From NCBI RefSeq assembly GCF_000383235.1, contig NZ_KB910960.1, positions 1 through 45,748 of the forward strand: DNA of 45,748 nt, written 5' to 3'. A model generated the notes under the pieces. That model worked only from the letters and a program-made list of their open reading frames with translations, had not been told where the DNA came from and did no database searches. The position numbers were made by a program, and so were the translations under genes. Positions 44,482 to 45,748 of this stretch are shown here, piece after piece; the first letter of the stretch is position 1, and every line of letters starts with the position of its first letter. This stretch comes from Bacillus sp. 123MFChir2 (GTDB lineage Bacteria > Bacillota > Bacilli > Bacillales > Bacillaceae_G).

Positions 44482-44518
44482 GTTACTTAGCTTTGTAACT
44501 ACAGTTTAGAACTAAACT
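44482..44518. promoter_or_regulatory. two further inverted repeats upstream of pirin
   Basis: GTTAC (44482-44486) with GTAAC (44495-44499), an HxlR-like arrangement, and AGTTTAG-AA-CTAAACT (44503-44518). Both are 105-140 bp upstream of the MhqR-like site; they may be a second regulator's boxes or chance. Confidence 0.35.
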
Positions 44519-44580
44519 TAATAATTGTCAATTACTATATTTTTGTAAGTTAATAACAAAAGAATATTATACACCATATT

Positions 44581-45021
44581 TTAGTTCACATACCTTCTTC
44601 TATATTCTCTCAGCTTTCTCTTCGCAAACACCCTTGCATCTTTTTCAATCCACCGCTCTTCATACATTTCATCTCCAACGTACAATAACTTATATTCATG
44701 CTGCATGTCGTGCCGAAACTCATGCAACAATGTTTCTAGAACGCTCTCATACTTCTCCCACATACAAACAAAAATGAGCCGCTTTTCTTTATGGTAAAAT
44801 CCACTCAAAGGAAATAAAAATTCTTCTTCCTCTTCTCCTAATCGTATTAACACATCATTCGTTTCGCACGTATCACAAAAAATAACAGGTACCTCACGCC
44901 GTTCAATTAATGAGAAAATATCCTTCTTTACTTGATTTACATCCCACGGAAAATCATCATCCAGTACATACCAGTTCCCAGCTTGTTGATATATCCGTTC
45001 AAATGGGAGCTGCATTTTCAT
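44581..45021 (-). CDS. HExxH putative metallopeptidase (DUF3920-like)
   Basis: 146-residue cytosolic protein. H100-E101-x-x-H104 in LLHEFRHDMQHEY is a zinc-protease signature, and E126 in ERWIEKDARVFA is placed where the third ligand of ImmA/IrrE-like or gluzincin proteases would be. Two Cys pairs near 49-52 (CDTC) may bind a metal. The N-terminus (MKMQLPFERIYQQAGNWYV) has no signal peptide. The match to DUF3920 is from memory. No antitoxin or regulator is adjacent. Start ATG 45021 behind AAGGAGAATG. Confidence 0.72.
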   Translation of the reverse strand: MKMQLPFERIYQQAGNWYVLDDDFPWDVNQVKKDIFSLIERREVPVIFCDTCETNDVLIRLGEEEEEFLFPLSGFYHKEKRLIFVCMWEKYESVLETLLHEFRHDMQHEYKLLYVGDEMYEERWIEKDARVFAKRKLREYRRRYVN

Positions 45022-45124
45022 TCTCCTTTCTCTTTACTCGCTGTTATTTATATGTCACATTGGCGCTTATTTTAAACGTACATGTGTGTCACAAAAATAT
45101 TTTAAATTATATATGCAGAAAGGG

Positions 45125-45162
45125 TTGATTTCATACCAATTATTAGATTATAATAATTATAA
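45125..45162 (+). promoter_or_regulatory. dps promoter with PerR box
   Basis: TTGATT (45125-45130), then TATAAT (45149-45154) inside TTATAATAATTATAA (45148-45162). The latter is an ideal PerR operator, a perfect 15-bp palindrome, so peroxide should induce dps. Confidence 0.88.
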
Positions 45163-45207
45163 ATTAACAAACGTTATAAAAATAACATTTTAAAGGGGAT
45201 TGATCAT

Positions 45208-45648
45208 ATGAACACGCAAGTAATTGAAGCATTAAACAAACAAGTAGCAAACTGGAACGTTTTATTCACAAAATTACACAATTTCCATTGGTACGTTACA
45301 GGACCTCAATTCTTTACACTTCATGAGAAATTCGAACAATTTTATACAGAAGCAGCTACGAACATTGATGAAATTGCGGAGCGTATTTTAGCAATTGGCG
45401 GCAAACCAGTAGCGACAATGAAAGAATATTTAACATTATCTTCTGTTCAAGAAGCAAGCTACGGAGAAACTGCAGAAGAGATGGTCGCAGCAATTATGAA
45501 AGACTACGAAATGATGCTTGGCGAACTGAAAAAAGGTATGGAAATCGCACAAGATACAGACGACGAAATGACATCTGACCTACTACTTGGCATCTACACA
45601 GAACTTGAAAAACACGCATGGATGTTACGTGCATTCTTGAATCAATAA
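45208..45648 (+). CDS. Dps-family ferroxidase (DNA protection / iron storage)
   Basis: 146-residue subunit of a 12-mer mini-ferritin that oxidises Fe(II) with peroxide and stores it. The ferroxidase ligands are in [39 protein letters not shown] (His near 24-27 and 39, Asp/Glu in NIDEIAE), the typical Dps inter-subunit site. It resembles the Dlp-2 type of B. anthracis. Start ATG 45208 behind AAAGGGGATT; PerR box upstream. An interspersed repeat starts right after the stop codon. Confidence 0.95.
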   Translation: MNTQVIEALNKQVANWNVLFTKLHNFHWYVTGPQFFTLHEKFEQFYTEAATNIDEIAERILAIGGKPVATMKEYLTLSSVQEASYGETAEEMVAAIMKDYEMMLGELKKGMEIAQDTDDEMTSDLLLGIYTELEKHAWMLRAFLNQ

Positions 45649-45748
45649 GAAAAGCGGAAGCGGCTCGCTCAGAATGTGAGGGGGATGGAGCTTCTGACGT
45701 AGAGGTGCTTTCTACCTCGCAGGAAGAAGCGAAGCCACCGAACATTCT
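45649..45748 (+). repeat. GGAAGCGGCTCGCTCAGAA-family repeat, copy 2 (cut by window end)
   Basis: GAAAAGCGGAAGCGGCTCGC, TCAGAATGTGAGGGGGATGG, AGCTTCTGACG and GAAGAAGCGAAGCCACCGAA. It begins on the base after the dps TAA, like copy 1 after fadA. Confidence 0.78.

Overview
The window is low-GC Firmicute chromosome and almost certainly comes from the Bacillus cereus group. The evidence is gene content and order (fadN-fadA-fadE, yuzL and proline dehydrogenase; an ldh3-type dehydrogenase; two yidC-class features; a second MetRS), Bacillus-type ribosome binding sites, and about ten copies of an interspersed repeat that looks like bcr1. The L-lactate dehydrogenase resembles the B. anthracis LDH3 sequence I remember but differs at many positions, so I would not name a species.

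Layout. 1-2.3 kb: 3'-truncated chemoreceptor gene and a PAP2-like membrane protein, separated by a perfect 21-bp inverted repeat. 2.4-7.4 kb: ldh3 with a PTS-EIIC-like permease under a Rex operator, two small CotF-like spore proteins, an MBL hydrolase plus TetR repressor operon with twin operators in its promoter, a CMP/blasticidin-type deaminase and an MFS remnant. 7.6-15.5 kb: the fatty-acid beta-oxidation operon fadN-fadA-fadE with a FadR box, then yuzL, a PBP5-type carboxypeptidase with an altered SxN motif, and proline dehydrogenase. 16-28.8 kb: small conserved proteins, two CACHE-type chemoreceptors, a TrmB-like regulator, a T-box controlled amino-acid permease, a yidC2 gene preceded by a probable force-sensing leader peptide, YitT, small membrane proteins and DedA. 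29-32 kb: a T-box controlled second methionyl-tRNA synthetase and a methyltransferase. 32.5-41.2 kb: four tandem 4HB-type chemoreceptor paralogues interrupted by a chimeric transposase remnant and repeats. 41.3-45.7 kb: DUF59/SufT-like protein, M4 metalloprotease, pirin under an MhqR-like operator, an HExxH protein and a PerR-controlled Dps.

Best candidate for an undescribed system: the 94-codon ORF at 23237-23521 just upstream of yidC2. It has one N-terminal membrane segment. Its last four sense codons form the left arm of a perfect 10-bp hairpin whose right arm runs into the yidC2 Shine-Dalgarno. This is the architecture of B. subtilis MifM-YidC2, although the peptide itself does not look like MifM as I remember it.

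Regulation is unusually readable here: Rex, TetR (local), FadR, PerR, Fur, MhqR-like and Bce-like boxes, two T-boxes and several unexplained perfect palindromes. Two interspersed repeat families abut stop codons. In one of them the conserved repeat head itself supplies the TAA.
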